Below, in pieces: positions 4,450 to 7,121 of a DNA stretch of 7,121 bases (positions within the stretch are counted from its first letter, which is position 1; the number at the start of each line of letters is the position of its first letter). Source of the stretch: an uncultured Caryophanales bacterium. GTDB lineage: Bacteria; Bacillota_I; Bacilli_A; RF39; UBA660. Made by a program: the position numbers and the translations under genes. A model generated the notes under the pieces. It searched no databases. It was not told the origin of the DNA and saw only the letters and a program-made list of their open reading frames with translations. The stretch is from the NCBI GenBank assembly GCA_947303225.1, contig CAMYXG010000060.1:1-7121 (forward strand), in the 5' to 3' direction.

Positions 4450-7121
4450 ATATTATCACACCAGTTCCAATAAGCATTAAAGTAATACCACTAATTAACA
4501 ATTCTTTTGTATCATTAGCTTCAGTATTTGGTACTTTAACAATTTGCTTATCTTTCATAATAGATTTTACTACTTCTCCATCTTCTTTAATTTCAAAATA
4601 CATTTTTTCAGGATTTAATTCATATCCTTCTGGTGCTTCTTTTTCTAAAATATAGTATTTTCCATATTTTAGTTTTTCTATTGTTATAATTCCATTCTCA
4701 TCAGTTCTTCCAGAGAATACTAATTCATCATTTTCAGTATATATTTCTATTAATGTATTTGGTAATGGATTATCATTTGAAAAATCTAGTTTTGTAAATT
4801 CTAGTTTTCCAGTAATATCTTCATCTTTCATTGTTGATTTAATTACTTCACCATTTTCTTTTATTTCAAATGGCATTTTTTCGTCATTTAGTTTATATCC
4901 TTCTGGAGCTTCTTTTTCTAAAATATAATATTTTCCTTGTGGCAATCTTTCAATAACGATTTTACCTTCTTCATCAGTTCTTCCAGAGAATACTAATTCA
5001 TCATTTTCAGTATATATTTCTATTAATGTATTTGGTAATGGATTATCATTTGAAAAATCTAGTTTTGTAAATTCTAGTTTTCCAGTAATATCTTCATCTT
5101 TCATTGTTGATTTAATTACTTCACCATTTTCTTTTATTTCAAATGGCATTTTTTCGTCATTTAGTTTATATCCTTCTGGTGCTTCCTTTTCAAGAATATA
5201 GTATTTTCCTTGAGGAAGTCTTTCAATAACAATTTTACCTTCTGAATCTGTTCTACCACTAAATACTAATTCATCATCTTCTGTGTAAATTTCAATTAAA
5301 GTGTTTGGAAGAGTTTTAGATTCAGATATATCTGTTTTAGTAAATTCTAATTTACCAGTTTTTAATATATTTAAAATGGCTTCTGAATAAAATATAGTTG
5401 GTGTATATTGATCTTTATATACTAATTCAGCTTCGTATGTATTTTCATCTAAAACATAATTATCTAGTGTTTCAATTTCTTTTACATAATACTTTCCTAG
5501 ATACAATTCATCAAATACAATTTTACCTTCACTATCAGTAAGTTTTTCTACTACTAATGAATCTTTTGTATAAACTGTTTTACCATTCCATACTATATCT
5601 TCTTTAGCATATAATCCAAATTTAATTCCTTCTAATGGTTGAGTTTTAAATTCAAATCCATTTTCTGTAAGTTCTGCTACTTCACCAGTTTTTTCTATAT
5701 TGATTTCACCTTTTACTCTTGTATTTTCAAAATCAGTATCGAAAATTATTCCATATTCAGAATCTGTTCTTAATTTTGATTCTTCATCAATAGTGAATTC
5801 ATGTGATTGATTATTCCATAAATAACCATCAATAACTTGATCTACTTCCTCTAATCTATAAGTTCCTGTCATTAATGGATAAGCTGTAGTAAATTCACCT
5901 TCTGAATCAGTTTCCCATTCACATATAGTTGTTTTATTAGGATATGTTATAGTTTGACATACATAATCATTTTTATTAACATCAAATATTTTGAATTTAA
6001 TGTTACTTCTCTTAATTACTTCTTTTGTTTCAGAATCTATTTTTACTACTCTTAACTTTGCTGTTATAGGAGCATTTGAAATTACTTTTTTAACTACATC
6101 TCCAGTCTCTTTAACTTCAATATTGAAATCTGTTATTTTTTCATGACCTTTAGTTGTTGTTAATTGTTTAACTGTATATGTTCCATATGGTAAATTAAAA
6201 CTAAATAATCCTTGAGAATCTGTTGTTACCTCTTTTACTAAAACATCACTATTATTATATATACCAAACTTAACTCCAACTTCTGGTTCCATTATTTGAG
6301 TTTCAGCACTAGCATATACTTTTGTAAATTCAAAATCTCTTCTAATTACTTGTTCATATACTTTAACCTCAGGATTTAAATTATCTTCAGTTATATTAAA
6401 ATAATATTTTGTACTATCTAATCTATATCCTGTAGAAGCTTTTTCTTCAAGTAAATAATATCTACCTAAGCTTGGTAAATAATCTGATGTATTTCTGCCT
6501 TCATTATTTGTAGTTACTGTACCCACCTTTGTTCCGTCTTCTTTATATATACCATATACAGCGCCTCCTAAAGTTGCTTCTCCTTGCGGTGTTGTTGTAT
6601 TGGTTTCCATATCAGTTTTAACAGGTGTAACACGACCACCTATTATAGTAATATTTAGTTTACTATAAACTGGATCATAATTTCCAACACTCATGACATT
6701 TTGAGAATTTGGATTTATATATACAAGTGGTGGTATTTCATATTTAGTACTTTTCTTTTCTAATTGTATCTCACCATTACCAATGTTTGTTGCAGTAACA
6801 ACTAATTGATTTCCATTAATTGATGCAGAAACATTTTTTGTATTAGATACTTTAAAATTTTGTAATACATTATTTGAATCATCTAATGTAATAGAATTTC
6901 CAATTGGTAAAGTAACATTACTTTGTAAATTTGGTCTTCTATAATGATTTGCAACTAATTGTTCCATTTCGGCTATTTCACTTTCAAATTTAGATATTCT
7001 ATTACCATTTAATTTGTCAGTAAAATAAATATCTGCATCAGGTCTAACAGTTCTCCAAATCATTACTTGAGTAATAGCATACCATTTTTGATCTGAATGA
7101 TCAATTCCATTTTCATTATAT
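4424..7121 (-). CDS. Thioester-domain and Cna_B-repeat cell-wall adhesin (5' end outside window)
   Basis: The frame is open to the window edge, so the Met at 7063 is internal; numbering below starts there. The 19 codons before it end WYAITQV and run into MIW. TQ-x-x-I-W is the Gln motif of thioester domains, which bind host surfaces covalently through a Cys-Gln thioester. The Gln is codon 7069-7067; the Cys lies outside. After a beta-rich region (about 48-140) come seven Cna_B/SpaA-type domains. Their candidate isopeptide Lys/Glu pairs are K149/E206, K248/Q300 (Gln replaces Glu), K341/E405, K458/E529, K576/E625, K667/E716 and K758/E807. Domain 3 has two Cys (369, 381). Domains 5-7 are near-identical 91-residue repeats (569-841). 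The C-terminus has VPNTE (844-848) as a variant sorting motif, a hydrophobic helix (about 855-872) and a KIKKKK tail. The sortase gene overlaps the end. It is probably a stalk-like adhesin anchored to the wall; the target is unknown. Confidence 0.9.
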   Translation of the reverse strand, partial: YNENGIDHSDQKWYAITQVMIWRTVRPDADIYFTDKLNGNRISKFESEIAEMEQLVANHYRRPNLQSNVTLPIGNSITLDDSNNVLQNFKVSNTKNVSASINGNQLVVTATNIGNGEIQLEKKSTKYEIPPLVYINPNSQNVMSVGNYDPVYSKLNITIIGGRVTPVKTDMETNTTTPQGEATLGGAVYGIYKEDGTKVGTVTTNNEGRNTSDYLPSLGRYYLLEEKASTGYRLDSTKYYFNITEDNLNPEVKVYEQVIRRDFEFTKVYASAETQIMEPEVGVKFGIYNNSDVLVKEVTTDSQGLFSFNLPYGTYTVKQLTTTKGHEKITDFNIEVKETGDVVKKVISNAPITAKLRVVKIDSETKEVIKRSNIKFKIFDVNKNDYVCQTITYPNKTTICEWETDSEGEFTTAYPLMTGTYRLEEVDQVIDGYLWNNQSHEFTIDEESKLRTDSEYGIIFDTDFENTRVKGEINIEKTGEVAELTENGFEFKTQPLEGIKFGLYAKEDIVWNGKTVYTKDSLVVEKLTDSEGKIVFDELYLGKYYVKEIETLDNYVLDENTYEAELVYKDQYTPTIFYSEAILNILKTGKLEFTKTDISESKTLPNTLIEIYTEDDELVFSGRTDSEGKIVIERLPQGKYYILEKEAPEGYKLNDEKMPFEIKENGEVIKSTMKDEDITGKLEFTKLDFSNDNPLPNTLIEIYTENDELVFSGRTDEEGKIVIERLPQGKYYILEKEAPEGYKLNDEKMPFEIKENGEVIKSTMKDEDITGKLEFTKLDFSNDNPLPNTLIEIYTENDELVFSGRTDENGIITIEKLKYGKYYILEKEAPEGYELNPEKMYFEIKEDGEVVKSIMKDKQIVKVPNTEANDTKELLISGITLMLIGTGVIIYGKIKKKK
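4541..5359 (-). repeat. Three tandem 273-bp repeats encoding Cna_B domains
   Basis: Units 5359-5087, 5086-4814 and 4813-4541 each encode 91 residues running from TGKLEFTK to the start of the next unit. Between units, 4698-4906 and 4971-5179 are identical over 209 bp at an offset of 273. The flanking parts of the same repeats differ by many synonymous changes. The sharp edges indicate recent duplication or gene conversion inside an older repeat array. Confidence 0.9.

Noticed and set aside
4437..4655. Plus-strand open frame of 72 codons at the adhesin C-terminus
   Set aside because: It is antisense to the sorting signal and last Cna_B domain and shows no independent coding evidence.
4745..5315. 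LPNTL motifs in each of the last three Cna_B domains as extra sortase sites
   Set aside because: They sit within folded domains at the normal LP-[GN]-x position of SpaA/Cna_B sequences, followed by a beta strand and not by a membrane helix with a basic tail.
4541..5359. CRISPR-like array
   Set aside because: The 273-bp repeats are coding, in frame and without unique spacers.

Overview
This is an AT-rich stretch in which every supported gene lies on the minus strand, so the biological order runs from high to low coordinates. Strong Shine-Dalgarno sequences (AGGAGGTG type), TGA used as a stop and TGG used for Trp point to a low-GC Firmicute with the standard bacterial code. A gut-type Bacilli/Erysipelotrichales-like or Clostridial host is likely. 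Mycoplasmas using code 4 are argued against, although the conjugation genes look like the type found in Mycoplasma integrative elements. The host assignment is inference; no taxonomic marker gene is present.

Layout in transcription order. (1) Positions 7121-4424: a large cell-wall adhesin whose 5' end lies outside the window. It begins inside what looks like a thioester domain, continues with about seven Cna_B/SpaA-type isopeptide domains (the last three nearly identical) and ends in a variant sorting signal. (2) Positions 4449-3844: a membrane-anchored sortase overlapping the adhesin gene by 26 bp. (3) Positions 3777-3460: a small protein of unknown function, followed by a strong intrinsic terminator overlapping its stop codon. 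(4) Positions 3427-2648: a replication-initiator-like winged-helix protein with a GC-rich cluster of short inverted repeats in its linker. A small unknown gene and ssb follow. (5) After a weaker hairpin come three conjugation genes: a two-helix pilin-like protein, a VirB6/TrbL-like polytopic membrane protein and the start of a PrgI/VirB3-like protein that runs off the left edge.

Together this reads as the middle of an integrative conjugative element or conjugative plasmid: a surface-display module (adhesin plus dedicated sortase), a replication module (initiator, SSB) and a type IV secretion module. A reasonable model is that the sortase anchors the adhesin, which promotes contact with a host or recipient cell. 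The initiator and SSB would support autonomous replication after excision, and the T4SS proteins would build the channel. Relaxase, coupling protein, VirB4 ATPase and integrase are not in the window and would be expected beyond its edges.

The most interesting signals are three: the out-of-frame repeat cluster inside the initiator gene (a candidate internal origin), the thioester adhesin/sortase pair linked to a conjugation operon, and the terminator hairpin that contains the stop codon of the gene before the initiator.
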